DNA from: Croceivirga lutea
Lineage (GTDB): Bacteria > Bacteroidota > Bacteroidia > Flavobacteriales > Flavobacteriaceae
DNA: 64,000 nt
Direction: 5' to 3'
NCBI RefSeq assembly: GCF_014235875.1
Contig: NZ_JACJUK010000002.1
Location: 496,001-560,000, forward strand
The position numbers were made by a program, and so were the translations under genes. The notes beneath the pieces were generated by a model that saw only the letters and a program-made list of their open reading frames with translations, searched no databases and was not told the DNA's origin. This document shows, piece by piece, positions 35,476-45,700 of the stretch (its first letter is position 1; every line of letters begins with the position of its first letter).

Positions 35476-35931
35476 CTAGTAAACGTTACGTATTTCATAC
35501 TCCTTATTATTAAATTCAAATCTATCATCTTCACTCTTTCCCATAAGTAATTGTCCAATTGGAGAAACGTTAGAAATACAAAAAATGACCCTATTGTTTA
35601 CTTGGTATTTACCCGCAAAAACCGAAATAAAATAATTACCGTTTGAAGTGAAAACCAAACTTCCAAGACCAACTTTTGAGTTTGAAGCTTCTAAATTAAT
35701 ACGATGTAAAAAGCTAATACTTTTCTCAGCATCGGCAAGTTGATTTCCTAACTTTTCTCGTTCTAATTGAAGCATGGCCCTACCAGTTTCGTGCTTATCA
35801 CCTGCGGTACTTTTAGTTTCAGAATTTAAGGCTTCTACTAGTTGTGATAACTGATTATTGATGTTTTTCACTTTTTGAGTACTGTAGGAATGTACAAACG
35901 CAAAAGCTTGTTTTTTTAAATTACTGCTCAT
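35476..35931 (-). CDS. GreA/GreB-like transcription factor
   Basis: 151 aa with the two-part Gre layout. Residues about 5-75 form a helical hairpin (STQKVKNINNQLSQLVEALN ... GRAMLQLEREKLGNQLADAEKS) whose tip AGDKHETGR has acidic residues; the C-terminal FKBP-like domain contains VSPIGQLLMGKSEDDRFEFNNKEYEI, the hallmark SPIGxxLxGKxxxD. Gre factors stimulate transcript cleavage in backtracked RNA polymerase; this short form may instead be a secondary-channel binder. Its ATG overlaps the stop of the FAD oxidoreductase (4 nt). Confidence 0.78.
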   Translation of the reverse strand: MSSNLKKQAFAFVHSYSTQKVKNINNQLSQLVEALNSETKSTAGDKHETGRAMLQLEREKLGNQLADAEKSISFLHRINLEASNSKVGLGSLVFTSNGNYFISVFAGKYQVNNRVIFCISNVSPIGQLLMGKSEDDRFEFNNKEYEIRNVY

Positions 35932-37040
35932 ACCATTTCAGCTAAGTTTTTACCAACCGTACTGCCAATAGCTACTCCCATACCGCCCATTCTTACACCA
36001 CAATAAACATTGTTTGAAAGCTGTTTTATTATTGGTTTTTTTTGTGCTCCAACGCCCATAATACCGCTCCAGCGGTGTTCTATTTCTACCGCTATGTCTG
36101 GTAAAATAACCTCAGCTAATAATCGCTCTAATTCTTTTTGAATTAGCTCCGTATGGCCAAAGTTGGTTGTTTCTTCGGTTTTAAAGTCTAAGTTTCTACC
36201 GCCACCTAGTAAAATTCTATTGTCTATATTTCTAAAATAATAATAGCCTTGGTCTAGATGAAAAGTACCTTTTATTTTAAGGTTGTTTATTGGCTTAGTT
36301 ATTAATACCTGTGCTCTAGCTGGTACAACGTTCTCGTTAATTAATTGGCTAGCAAATCCATTAGTGGTTACAAATAGTTTCGACGTTGAAAACTTAAACT
36401 TAGTTGTGGTTACCTCAACTTTATTTTGAAGCTGAGTAAAGCCATTAACTTTACTATTACTAAGTAGTATAACCCCCTTGCTTACAACTTTTTTTAGAAG
36501 CGCGTGCATTAATTTGCCTGTATCTAATTGGCCCTCAAACTTGTGAGAAATATAGTTGTTTGCAATATTTTGAAAACCAAAATGGTTTGGTGTTTCTAGA
36601 AATGGACTCTGTTTAAAAACGGGTTTTAGCAAACTATTAATGTAAGCCAATTGCTCTAAACTGTTTTGATATAACTCTTCTTGAGTATCTAGAAATAGTT
36701 CATGCCCACCGTTAATTTGTAGGTCTATTTGCTTTTTACCAACAATAGAGCAAAGCAAATTAACGCCTTTAAAACGCTGTTCTACCAACGTAACAACTTC
36801 TTCTTCGGTATGTGATTTTAAATCTGATAAAACCTCTGAAGCGCTTCCAAAACAAGCAAAACCAGCATTCTTAGTACTTGCCCCCTGTGGTAGCATGCCT
36901 TTTTCTAGGATGAGAACTTTTGAATTGGGAAATTTTTCTTTTAAAAAATATGCGGCTGAAAGCCCTACTATACCGCTTCCAACAATAGTAAAGTCAATGT
37001 TTGACAACCACTGCTTATATTCCCAATAACTATAATTCAT
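35928..37040 (-). CDS. FAD-dependent oxidoreductase (DAO family)
   Basis: 370 aa amine/amino-acid oxidase-like flavoprotein. N-terminal dinucleotide loop is FTIVGSGIVGLSAAYFLKE (about residues 17-35), with LILEKGMLPQGAS following; the C-terminal segment HRWSGIMGVGAQKKPI and YCGVRMGGMGVAIG completes the FAD site. The substrate is unknown. The start codon lies 9 nt after a strong hairpin that terminates accC, so its expression may be read-through or hairpin-controlled. Translationally coupled to the Gre-like gene. Confidence 0.87.
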   Translation of the reverse strand: MNYSYWEYKQWLSNIDFTIVGSGIVGLSAAYFLKEKFPNSKVLILEKGMLPQGASTKNAGFACFGSASEVLSDLKSHTEEEVVTLVEQRFKGVNLLCSIVGKKQIDLQINGGHELFLDTQEELYQNSLEQLAYINSLLKPVFKQSPFLETPNHFGFQNIANNYISHKFEGQLDTGKLMHALLKKVVSKGVILLSNSKVNGFTQLQNKVEVTTTKFKFSTSKLFVTTNGFASQLINENVVPARAQVLITKPINNLKIKGTFHLDQGYYYFRNIDNRILLGGGRNLDFKTEETTNFGHTELIQKELERLLAEVILPDIAVEIEHRWSGIMGVGAQKKPIIKQLSNNVYCGVRMGGMGVAIGSTVGKNLAEMV

Positions 37041-37043
37041 AAG

Positions 37044-37073
37044 AAAAAACCCTGATAAATTAGTTTATCAGGG
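37044..37073 (-). terminator. Intrinsic terminator of accC, abutting the next gene
   Basis: On the minus strand CCCTGATAAA and TTTATCAGGG form a perfect 10-bp stem with a 4-nt loop, then TTTTTT. The FAD oxidoreductase ATG is at 37040. Confidence 0.85.
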
Positions 37074-37081
37074 CTGTATTA

Positions 37082-38434
37082 TTAATATGCATATTTTTCG
37101 TCAATTTCAAAATCTTCCATGAATTTAGTGGTATAATTACCCGCTAAATAATCTGGATGTTCCATTAGTTGACGGTGGAATGGTATTGTTGTTTTGATAC
37201 CTTCTATTACGAACTCATCTAAAGCTCTTTTCATTTTTTTAATTGCCTCTTCACGCGTTTGTGCAGTGGTAATTAATTTGGCTATCATTGAGTCATAATT
37301 TGGTGGAATAATATATCCACTGTAAACATGTGTATCTAAACGTACACCATGGCCACCAGGCATGTGTAAAGTTGTTATTTTTCCAGGAGAAGGTCTAAAA
37401 TCATTATAAGGATCTTCTGCGTTAATTCTAACCTCTATAGAATGTAATTTAGGATAATAATTGGTGCCTGAAATTGGAACCCCAGCGGCAACCAAAATTT
37501 GCTCTCTAATTAAATCGTAATCAACTACTTGTTCTGTAATTGGATGTTCAACCTGAATACGTGTATTCATCTCCATAAAATAGAAGTTGCGGTGTTTGTC
37601 TACCAAGAACTCAACAGTACCAGCACCTTCATACTTTATATATTCTGCAGCTTTTATTGCTGCCTGACCCATTTCTTCACGCAATTTATCTGTCATAAAA
37701 GGTGAAGGTGTCTCTTCAGTAAGTTTTTGGTGTCTTCTCTGAACTGAGCAATCTCTTTCAGATAGGTGACAAGCTTTACCAAACTGGTCTCCAACAATTT
37801 GAATTTCGATATGGCGAGGTTCTTCTATTAGCTTCTCCATATACATGCCGCCATTACCAAAAGCTGCTTTAGCTTCATTCACTGCGCTCTCGAAATTCTT
37901 TTCAATTTCTTCTTCTGACCAAATGGCACGCATACCCTTACCACCGCCACCGGCAGTAGCTTTTATCATTACAGGGTATCCCATTTTTGCTGCTTCTTCT
38001 TTAGCGTGGGCAACATCTTTTAATATGCCATCAGAACCAGGTACAGTAGGTACGCCGGCTTCTCTCATGGTTTGCTTTGCTGTTGCTTTATCACCCATTC
38101 TTTCTATCTGTTCTCCTGAAGCACCAATAAATTTAATATCGTGTTCAGCACAAATTTTTGAGAATTTGGCGTTTTCTGATAAGAACCCGTATCCTGGATG
38201 AATTGCATCTGCATTAGTAATTTCTGCTGCTGCAATAATATTTGGAATTTTTAAATAGGATTCTGAACTAGGAGCTGGACCAATACAAACTGCTTCATCT
38301 GCAAAACGTACGTGCAAACTTTCTTCATCAGCTTTTGAATAAACAGCTACAGTTTTTATCCCCATTTCTTTGCAGGTACGTATAACACGTAATGCAATTT
38401 CTCCCCTATTTGCAATGAGTATTTTCTTGAACAT
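37082..38434 (-). CDS. accC: Biotin carboxylase subunit of acetyl-CoA carboxylase
   Basis: 450 aa, carboxylates biotin on BCCP with ATP and bicarbonate, the first half of malonyl-CoA synthesis. N-terminal [34 protein letters not shown] (ATP-grasp glycine loop), [17 protein letters not shown] (active site Glu, Arg) and [12 protein letters not shown]. Follows accB by 76 nt and is followed by a terminator. Confidence 0.97.
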   Translation of the reverse strand: MFKKILIANRGEIALRVIRTCKEMGIKTVAVYSKADEESLHVRFADEAVCIGPAPSSESYLKIPNIIAAAEITNADAIHPGYGFLSENAKFSKICAEHDIKFIGASGEQIERMGDKATAKQTMREAGVPTVPGSDGILKDVAHAKEEAAKMGYPVMIKATAGGGGKGMRAIWSEEEIEKNFESAVNEAKAAFGNGGMYMEKLIEEPRHIEIQIVGDQFGKACHLSERDCSVQRRHQKLTEETPSPFMTDKLREEMGQAAIKAAEYIKYEGAGTVEFLVDKHRNFYFMEMNTRIQVEHPITEQVVDYDLIREQILVAAGVPISGTNYYPKLHSIEVRINAEDPYNDFRPSPGKITTLHMPGGHGVRLDTHVYSGYIIPPNYDSMIAKLITTAQTREEAIKKMKRALDEFVIEGIKTTIPFHRQLMEHPDYLAGNYTTKFMEDFEIDEKYAY

Positions 38435-38510
38435 ATTGTTTAGTTTAAGGAACCAAAATTTCCATTAAAACCACTATCAATACTTGGATTGATAACAGAA
38501 ATGTGGAATT

Positions 38511-39002
38511 TTAGCTAGGATCTACTAAGAAAAGTGGTTGATCAAATTCAACCGGTGTAGCATCGTCTACTAATACTTTAACAATCTTACCTGATACTTC
38601 AGATTCAATATCGTTAAATAACTTCATTGCTTCAATAACGCAAAGTACATCACCAGGTTTAATGTCTGAACCAACTTCAACAAACGTTGGCTTGTCTGGC
38701 GATGGTTTTCTATAGAAAGTTCCAATAATTGGTGACTTAATGGTAACGTATTTAGAATCATCTGATTCCGCTGAACTAGATACTTCAGCTTTTGGAGCTT
38801 CAGCTGTTGGAGCTGGTGCTGGAGCGGCAGGAGCTTGTGGCGCTGCTGCGACAGGAATTTGCTGAACAAACGTAGTTTCAGCTTTACCAGAACTACTACC
38901 TGTTCTAATAGTAATCTTAAGGTCTTCCAACTCTAGCTTTACCTCACTTGCACCCGACTTGGCTACAAATTTGATTAAACTCTGAATTTCTTTGATGTCC
39001 AT
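38511..39002 (-). CDS. accB: Biotin carboxyl carrier protein of acetyl-CoA carboxylase
   Basis: 163 aa. N-terminal helical domain (MDIKEIQSLIKFVAKSGASE), an Ala/Pro-rich flexible linker (about residues 50-75), and a C-terminal biotinyl domain with Lys127 in EAMKLFNDIES as the biotin attachment site. Works with the accC product. Located between fabH (24 nt upstream) and accC. Confidence 0.97.
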   Translation of the reverse strand: MDIKEIQSLIKFVAKSGASEVKLELEDLKITIRTGSSSGKAETTFVQQIPVAAAPQAPAAPAPAPTAEAPKAEVSSSAESDDSKYVTIKSPIIGTFYRKPSPDKPTFVEVGSDIKPGDVLCVIEAMKLFNDIESEVSGKIVKVLVDDATPVEFDQPLFLVDPS

Positions 39003-39026
39003 CCTATTTTTGATTTAGTAAGTTGA

Positions 39027-40022
39027 TTATTTTGAATAAGCCCATTTTAAATATATTGAGCCCCATGTAAAACCACCACCGAAGGCAGCAAAAATTAAAT
39101 TATCTCCTTTTTTGAGTTGACTTTCATAGTCGAACAACAATAAAGGTAACGTAGCCGATGTAGTATTTCCATAGTGTTGAATGTTCATCATAACCTTGTC
39201 ATGGTCAACACCCATTCTATTAGCGGTTGCATCAATAATACGTTTATTGGCTTGATGCGGCACTAACCAATCTACATCTTCATGGCTCAAATTATTGCGT
39301 TTCATTATTTCAGCAGAAACATCAGCCATATTAGAAACTGCAAACTTAAATACTGTCTTACCGTCTTGATAAACGTAATGCTGCTTGTTTTCAACTGTTT
39401 CTTTAGACGCTGGTAAAATAGAGCCGCCGGCATCAATTTTTAAAAATTGTCTTCCAACACCATCCGTCCTTAAATACTCGTCTTGCAACCCAAGGCCTTC
39501 TTCATTAGGTTCAAATAAAACTGCACCTGCTCCATCTCCAAAAATTATACAAGTAGTACGGTCTGTGTAGTCAATGATTGATGACATTTTATCAGCGCCT
39601 ATTAACAGCACCTTCTTATACCTGCCAGATTCTATATAGCTAGCTGCAGTCGACATTCCGAATAAGAAACTTGAACATGCAGCTTGTAAATCATAAGAAA
39701 AAGCGTTTACAGCGCCTATTTCTGAAGCAACAAAAGCTGCGGTAGCGGCAACAGGCAAGTCTGGTGTTGCTGTAGCTAAAAGCACCATGTCTATTTCTTC
39801 AGGGTTTAACCCTCTTTTTGCAATAAGGTCTTCAGCAGCTTTAATGGCAAGAAAAGAGGTTCCTGCCCCTTCTTGTTTTAAAATTCTTCTTTCTTTAATT
39901 CCGGTTCTTGATGTAATCCATTCGTCATTTGTGTCAACCATAGTCTCAAGAACTTTATTGGTTAACTTAAAATCTGGCACATACCCACCTACAGCGGTAA
40001 TCGCTGCTGTCCTTTTTGTCAT
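39027..40022 (-). CDS. fabH: 3-oxoacyl-ACP synthase III
   Basis: 331 aa, condenses acetyl-CoA (or branched acyl-CoA) with malonyl-ACP to start fatty-acid synthesis. Catalytic Cys116 (QAACSSFLFG), His256 (VPHQANKRI) and Asn286 (YGNTTSATLP). In this phylum FabH usually accepts branched primers; that cannot be read here. Part of the pdxA-to-accC run. Confidence 0.96.
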   Translation of the reverse strand: MTKRTAAITAVGGYVPDFKLTNKVLETMVDTNDEWITSRTGIKERRILKQEGAGTSFLAIKAAEDLIAKRGLNPEEIDMVLLATATPDLPVAATAAFVASEIGAVNAFSYDLQAACSSFLFGMSTAASYIESGRYKKVLLIGADKMSSIIDYTDRTTCIIFGDGAGAVLFEPNEEGLGLQDEYLRTDGVGRQFLKIDAGGSILPASKETVENKQHYVYQDGKTVFKFAVSNMADVSAEIMKRNNLSHEDVDWLVPHQANKRIIDATANRMGVDHDKVMMNIQHYGNTTSATLPLLLFDYESQLKKGDNLIFAAFGGGFTWGSIYLKWAYSK

Positions 40023-40138
40023 TCTAATTTTGGTTTTTGATTAAAATGAATGAAAATTGGCGCAAAAGCATCGAAAAATAGTGATTTTTTACGAGTTTTT
40101 AAGCAAAAATGAGCCAATTAGCATTTTTTTGACTGAAA

Positions 40139-40180
40139 TAAAAAACTCCCAAATCCAAAACTGGAATTGGGAGTTAAATT
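40139..40180 (-). terminator. Hairpin between rpmF and fabH
   Basis: On the minus strand, AACTCCCAA and TTGGGAGTT flank a smaller stem TCCA / TGGA, then T-rich sequence. It may terminate the DUF177-rpmF transcript or act as an attenuator, since fabH lies about 120 nt further on. Confidence 0.65.
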
Positions 40181-40195
40181 TGTTTCAACTACTGA

Positions 40196-40393
40196 TTAAA
40201 CTGTTTCTTCTTCAGCTTGATCAATTAGCACTTTACCTCTGTAGTAAAGTTTACCTTCATGCCAGTGTGCACGATGGTACAAGTGAATTTCACCAGTAGT
40301 ACTATCTGTTGCCAAAGTTGGAGCAACAGCTTTATAATGCGTACGTCTTTTGTCTCTTCTAGTTTTTGATATTTTTCTTTTAGGATGTGCCAT
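40196..40393 (-). CDS. rpmF: 50S ribosomal protein bL32
   Basis: 65 aa: [21 protein letters not shown] is a near-canonical bL32 start. The zinc-binding Cys pairs of many bL32 proteins are absent (C- form). Located 6 nt after the DUF177 gene, the common rpmF partner. Confidence 0.97.
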   Translation of the reverse strand: MAHPKRKISKTRRDKRRTHYKAVAPTLATDSTTGEIHLYHRAHWHEGKLYYRGKVLIDQAEEETV

Positions 40394-40399
40394 GGTTTC

Positions 40400-40927
40400 C
40401 TACTTATCTGTTAATAATTTTTTTAAATCGTCCCACCTAGGGTCCGTATCCTTGTTTTTCTTTTCTTCCTTTAGTTGTAATTCTTCAAGCTTTTCAAGAA
40501 CTTCAGATTTCAATGTGCCATCTTCTACACCAGGATGTACTCTTTTTTGAGGTACTGCCAAGACGAGCATTTCATAAATATATTGCGAAATGTCTACTTG
40601 ACTTTCTCCATGAGGTAAAATCAATATTTCATCATCTAAATCATCATACTCTTCGCCAAACTTAATTATCAAATGTAAATTGCCAGCAACTGGGAGATTA
40701 AATGGTTCTCCGGTAACATCGCAATCTACATTAACATCACCATTTGCTTGTAAACTAAGCTCCATCATGGTGCTGGTTTTAGTAAGATTAGCCTTGACCT
40801 CTATTGAAGCCGAGTTAAACTCTTGATAATCAAAAGACTCAAAGAACGAATTGTCAATATTGTAATCAAACCCGTGGCTTCCAATCTTTAATCCTGAAAA
40901 AGGAATTGTAAACTCCTTTGCCCTCAT
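40400..40927 (-). CDS. DUF177/YceD-family protein
   Basis: 175 aa, typical neighbour of rpmF and implicated in 23S rRNA metabolism in plants and bacteria. The DVDCDVTGEPFNLPVAG segment (about residues 68-84) and the downstream acidic EEYDDLDDE are characteristic, and the C-terminal VPQKRVHPG with an acidic/basic tail follows. Translated 6 nt ahead of rpmF. Confidence 0.85.
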   Translation of the reverse strand: MRAKEFTIPFSGLKIGSHGFDYNIDNSFFESFDYQEFNSASIEVKANLTKTSTMMELSLQANGDVNVDCDVTGEPFNLPVAGNLHLIIKFGEEYDDLDDEILILPHGESQVDISQYIYEMLVLAVPQKRVHPGVEDGTLKSEVLEKLEELQLKEEKKNKDTDPRWDDLKKLLTDK

Positions 40928-41029
40928 CTTTTGCTTCTTTGGTTTGACCCTACCCTAAAAGGCGGGTGCAAAGATACTATTAATTGACAAATAGCCAATT
41001 ATCTTTAAATGAATTTACTAAACAATTTT

Positions 41030-42082
41030 TTAAGCTGACTTTTTAGTTGGCTGTTTCTTAAGTGGATTCTTAGTTAATTCTAAATAGTCTAGTCTATTCT
41101 TATAAATTTCCAATGCAGAAAAAACTGCTTCTTTAAAAGAGTTGTGGTCTGCTTTACCTTGTCCTGCTATTTCATATGCTGTTCCGTGGTCTGGCGAAGT
41201 TCTCACTTTTGACAACCCTGCCGTATAATTAACACCTTTGCCAAAAGAAAGTGTTTTAAAGGGGATTAACCCTTGATCGTGATAAGCCGCTAAAATTGCA
41301 TCAAAATTTTGATGATTATTAGAACCAAAAAAGCTATCTGCAGAATATGGACCGTACACTAAATTTCCTTCGTTAAATAACTTTTCAATAGCTGGCTTTA
41401 CAATTTTGTCGTCTTCTAATCCTATGGTACCATTATCACCACTATGTGGGTTTATACCCAATAGTGCAATTTTTGGCTTGCGAATACCAAAGTCCATTTT
41501 AAGTGACGCCATCATTGTTCTAACCTTATCACAGATGAGTTTTGTTGTAATGGCTTTAGCCACATCTTTAACAGCAATATGGTCTGTTAATAATCCTACT
41601 CTTAACTTATCGGTAACCATAAACATTAAACTCTGACCATTTAATTCTTGAGCTAAAAAGTCTGTATGGCCTGGAAATTTAAAATCGTCAGCTTGAATAT
41701 TGTTTTTATTTATGGGTGCTGTTACCAAAACATCAATCTCATTATTTTTTAATGCATTTACAGCAGCTCTTAGAGATTTTATTGCATATTTACCTCCATC
41801 TGGTGTAGCTTTACCAAATTCAGTTTTGATATTTTCTTTCCAAACATTAACAACATTTAGTTTATTATCTAAAGCTTTTGATGCGTTATCAACTCCATTA
41901 AAGTCAATAGTGATGCCTAACTGTTTCTTTTGAAAAGAAATTACTTTATTAGAAGCAAACAAAACTGGTGTGCAAAAATCAAACATTCTGTTATCTTCGA
42001 ATGTTCTCAAAGCTACTTCACAACCAATACCATTTAAATCTCCTATTGAAACCCCTAAACGAATCTTTTTTTCTTCTTCCAT
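41030..42082 (-). CDS. pdxA: 4-hydroxythreonine-4-phosphate dehydrogenase
   Basis: 350 aa, oxidises 4-phosphohydroxy-L-threonine in pyridoxal phosphate synthesis. Typical PdxA elements: IRLGVSIGDLNGIGCEV at the N-terminus, FPGHTDFLAQEL (metal-binding His), LGINPHSGDNGTIG and AAYHDQGLIPFK (metal His). Divergent from ribE over 57 nt, with overlapping promoters. Confidence 0.95.
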   Translation of the reverse strand: MEEEKKIRLGVSIGDLNGIGCEVALRTFEDNRMFDFCTPVLFASNKVISFQKKQLGITIDFNGVDNASKALDNKLNVVNVWKENIKTEFGKATPDGGKYAIKSLRAAVNALKNNEIDVLVTAPINKNNIQADDFKFPGHTDFLAQELNGQSLMFMVTDKLRVGLLTDHIAVKDVAKAITTKLICDKVRTMMASLKMDFGIRKPKIALLGINPHSGDNGTIGLEDDKIVKPAIEKLFNEGNLVYGPYSADSFFGSNNHQNFDAILAAYHDQGLIPFKTLSFGKGVNYTAGLSKVRTSPDHGTAYEIAGQGKADHNSFKEAVFSALEIYKNRLDYLELTKNPLKKQPTKKSA

Positions 42083-42100
42083 AGCTATTTCTCGAATGCC

Positions 42101-42121
42101 TACTTTTGTAACACAAAACTA
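42101..42121. promoter_or_regulatory. Face-to-face -7 boxes of ribE and pdxA
   Basis: TACTTTTG on the plus strand (42101-42108) serves ribE; TAGTTTTG on the minus strand (42114-42121) serves pdxA. The boxes point toward each other with 5 nt between them, so the predicted start sites cross over. Confidence 0.55.
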
Positions 42122-42139
42122 GGCAATTTCAGATTTTTC

Positions 42140-42727
42140 ATGTTTACAGGTATTATAGAGAATTTAGGAAGAGTAGCAGATTTAAAAAAAGAAGCTGAAA
42201 ATTTACATATCACTATTACATCTAATTTGGCTTCTGAATTGCAGATAGACCAAAGCGTCTCACACAATGGTGTTTGCTTAACCGTGGTTGAAATTAGCGA
42301 CAACAATTATACCGTTACGGCTATACAAGAAACCTTAATAAAAACCAATTTGGGTGAATTACAAATTGGTGATGTGGTTAACCTAGAACGGGCAATGCAA
42401 CTTGGAGCTCGATTGGATGGCCACATTGTTCAAGGGCATGTAGACCAAACCGCCACTTGTACCGCTATTACTGAACAAGATGGCAGTTGGATGTTTACAT
42501 TTGATTATGATAAGACCAAAAATAATGTAACCATTGAAAAAGGCTCCATTACTGTTGATGGTGTTAGTTTAACAGTTGTGAATTCTAAACACCATAGTTT
42601 TTCTGTAGCTATTATACCTTACACCTATGAACACACCAGATTTCAGCACTATAAAGTGGGTGATACCGTTAATTTAGAGTTTGATGTTATTGGTAAATAT
42701 GTGGCGCGCTTAATGGGTAAAAACTAG
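42140..42727 (+). CDS. ribE: Riboflavin synthase alpha chain
   Basis: 195 aa with two lumazine-binding repeats (residues about 1-95 and 96-195), making riboflavin from two 6,7-dimethyl-8-ribityllumazine molecules. MFTGIIENLGRV is the standard start; SHNGVCLTVVEI and ITVDGVSLTVVNSKHHSFSV are the two repeat cores. No FMN riboswitch fits in the 57-nt gap. The last codons overlap by 4 nt the large DUF3857 gene on the other strand. Confidence 0.95.
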   Translation: MFTGIIENLGRVADLKKEAENLHITITSNLASELQIDQSVSHNGVCLTVVEISDNNYTVTAIQETLIKTNLGELQIGDVVNLERAMQLGARLDGHIVQGHVDQTATCTAITEQDGSWMFTFDYDKTKNNVTIEKGSITVDGVSLTVVNSKHHSFSVAIIPYTYEHTRFQHYKVGDTVNLEFDVIGKYVARLMGKN

Positions 42728-45700
42728 CCATTAATTCTCTTAAAGCCTACCATACGTTTACGGGCATCTAAGAATGACTTTACATATTTTCTGAACTCTG
42801 GATACTCTTCAACCTCTATTCTACGCTTTGGTGTTTTTGCTTCACTAATAATTTGCAAGTTTCCATTACTCAATATTTTATACTGAATAGAATAACTATG
42901 GTCTTTAAAGCTCATAGCCACATCTTTGGGTACCTCAACAAATGTTTCACCGTTACCCGGAATTACATCTATAACCGTTTTGTAACTATCTGCATTTTCG
43001 TATAAGACATATTCTATTGGGTAAGCTCTTTTTTCGTATTTAATTAAATCAGAATCATACGGGTTAGCTATAAATGGAACCTTAAAAATTTTGGTGTTGC
43101 CAAATTCTTCAAGTTTTTCATTTAACTTCAATTTTGATGTAAACCTAAATTCTGGGTTTAAATAATCAGAAGTAACCTTATAAATTGAATCTAAACTAAC
43201 ATCAGCATTTATTCTAGATTGAAAATCTTCTTCCAATTGTTTATTAACGACCTCTCCTTGGTTCTCTTTAAATACTCTACGATACGCTGAACTAATACTA
43301 CCCCCCATAATAGTTTCAACCTCCATAGGCTGAACGGTATCATCACCAAGGTATATTCTAACATTTGAGCTGTTGGTCGATAGTATTCTATCTGGGTTTT
43401 CTGTTATGTAAATGCCTTCTTTAACCTGTTGTACTCTATGATTAGGTATATCTAAAAAAGTTGCATACTCTAAACTTGGTGGCAATGCTTTAAAGGGCAT
43501 TGTATTATCTGTTAGTTCTAAATATTGTTCTTTACCATCTATAAACACTTTTACAATACAGTGATTAAAATCTTGATTTGGTAAAATCATGGCTTGTTTG
43601 CCGTAATCAGATGTAAGTACTAATACCAAATGGGAATCTAAATTTGCTTTATCTGCCAATACCACAAATAGAGTAGAAAGATCTTTACAATCACCCAACT
43701 TAGTTTTTATAGTTTTAGAAGGCTTTTGAGGAACGTAACCACTTTGTTTAAAGGTTACAAAACTGTATGATAAGTTTTCTGCTATATAGTTATAAATTAA
43801 CTCTGCTTTTTGGTTGTCTGTATACGAGCTTAAAGGTTTGGTGAAAATTTGCTTAAAAACTTTATCAACCTCATCATTATATTTCATTTGTGGTCTAACC
43901 AGGTCTGAATACCATAAGGCAATATCATTCCAGCTTTTTATAGATCCCACGTGAACATATCTACCAACCTCACTTATACCAGGCATGTAATCTTCATAGG
44001 TTGGCAATGGCTTTTCATTAGTAAATTTCCATTCGTAAATCTTGTAATCACCTTCTGTTTTTTCAACTAAAGGTACCTCACCATTAACAACGCGGTAGTC
44101 AAAACTATGCGATTTTGGAGCCATCACCACTACTCTTTGCTCTAAGGTTGGGTGATAACTATCTACTTGAAAATAATCTACGTAATCTCTAAAAAATCTG
44201 CCGCTGTTAGACCAATTGGTACTGTATTCTATATTTATTACATCACCGACTTCTAGATCATTAAATACCAGGTTAGAACCGCTTCTAGAGGCTGGTTTTA
44301 TAGAATTATCTTCTTTAACTATTTCTGACTTTATAATTGAGTATCCCCCAGATAAACCAAGATTAAATTCTTTAAGTGATTCTATTCCGTTTTTAGAAGT
44401 CACTTTAATGATATATCTATTCATTGATGTTCCTCCACCTTGCTCATACAGCTGTACTAGCATTTCGTCTAATAGGTAGTTGTAGCCATAGTTGTTTGGG
44501 GTCTCATCTACTCTTTTCTCTTCTATGAACGCGTACACATCTTCTATTTGAAGTTTTTTTAGTTGACCACCATTTTTTTGAATGTCTTCTACTTTTTTAC
44601 GTACGGCACTATACCCACCATTATGTTGCAAACAGTTTTTAAAATAAGCTAGTGCTTTCTCTTTGTTATCTAATTGATAATAGATATCTCCTAGCTTTTG
44701 CATGGTGGTAAAAGAATATGGATAATTCTCTAGGGCTCGGTTGTATAGCTCAATTGCTTTGTCATACTTTTTGTATTTAGACAGGTAACTAGCATAATCT
44801 AACAAATAGTTATTGTCATAATTTAAGTTAGCATACAAATTTTCAAAAAGCTTAAGTACTTTGGGTTGTTGCCCCTTTTCATCATAAATACGGGCTAATG
44901 TTTTTAATGTGCTATAATCAAAATGCTTCTTAAGATGGTTTTCGTAGAAGTTCTGTTCTTTTTCTGGTTTTGATAAGAACGAGGAGTAAAAGGTTACAAA
45001 AGTTTTTAAAATAGAAAAATGGTCTATGTGATTTGATGTTAAATCGTCCATAAATTGTTCTATTTCCTCTTTATCATTTTTACGTACAGCCATAAATAAG
45101 TCGGCCGTAATGGTAATCATATCATAATCTGTGGCTTTTCTAAACCCATCAACAAATTCTTCAAACTCTTCCATAGACATTTTAAAAAGCTTGTTTGTTT
45201 CTTGAAGACGGTATACATAAGACATGTAATACTCCTTATCGTCTTTTACAATGTTTTTCTCTAATTCATTAGCAGAATTGGTGTCAGACTCTAAGTTGTA
45301 ACAAAGAATCATTAGACCTCGTAGAAAGGAACTCTCAGGAAACTCTCTTAATAAATCACCTACTATAGGTTTAGCTTCAATATATTTTGAATTTCTTAAA
45401 TACGTTCGAACTAAAGCTATCTTATTGAAATAATTGTCAGGATTGGCAGCAATTTTTTTTGCAAAATACTCCTCAATAGGGTGTGATTGTTCTGTTGGCT
45501 TCACCACATTTTTGCTACTTTTTTTGTACGTTCTAGGTTTTGCTGAAGTAGTAATATTGGTTACTGCCTTACCATTTTCATCAGTAACTCTAACTATAAA
45601 ATAGGGTGTGCTGGCTACATCACTTAACTTTAATAAAAACCTACTGCTACCTTGAGGTATGGTTACTGCTACAACATGGGCGTCAATATCATTAGTATAA

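Noticed and set aside
38624-38869. An 81-codon Gln/Leu-rich frame inside accB
   Set aside because: Shadow of the Ala/Pro-rich linker of BCCP read in another frame.
42083-42139. FMN riboswitch upstream of ribE
   Set aside because: Only 57 nt separate the divergent starts, far too short for the RFN element, and no conserved core is seen.
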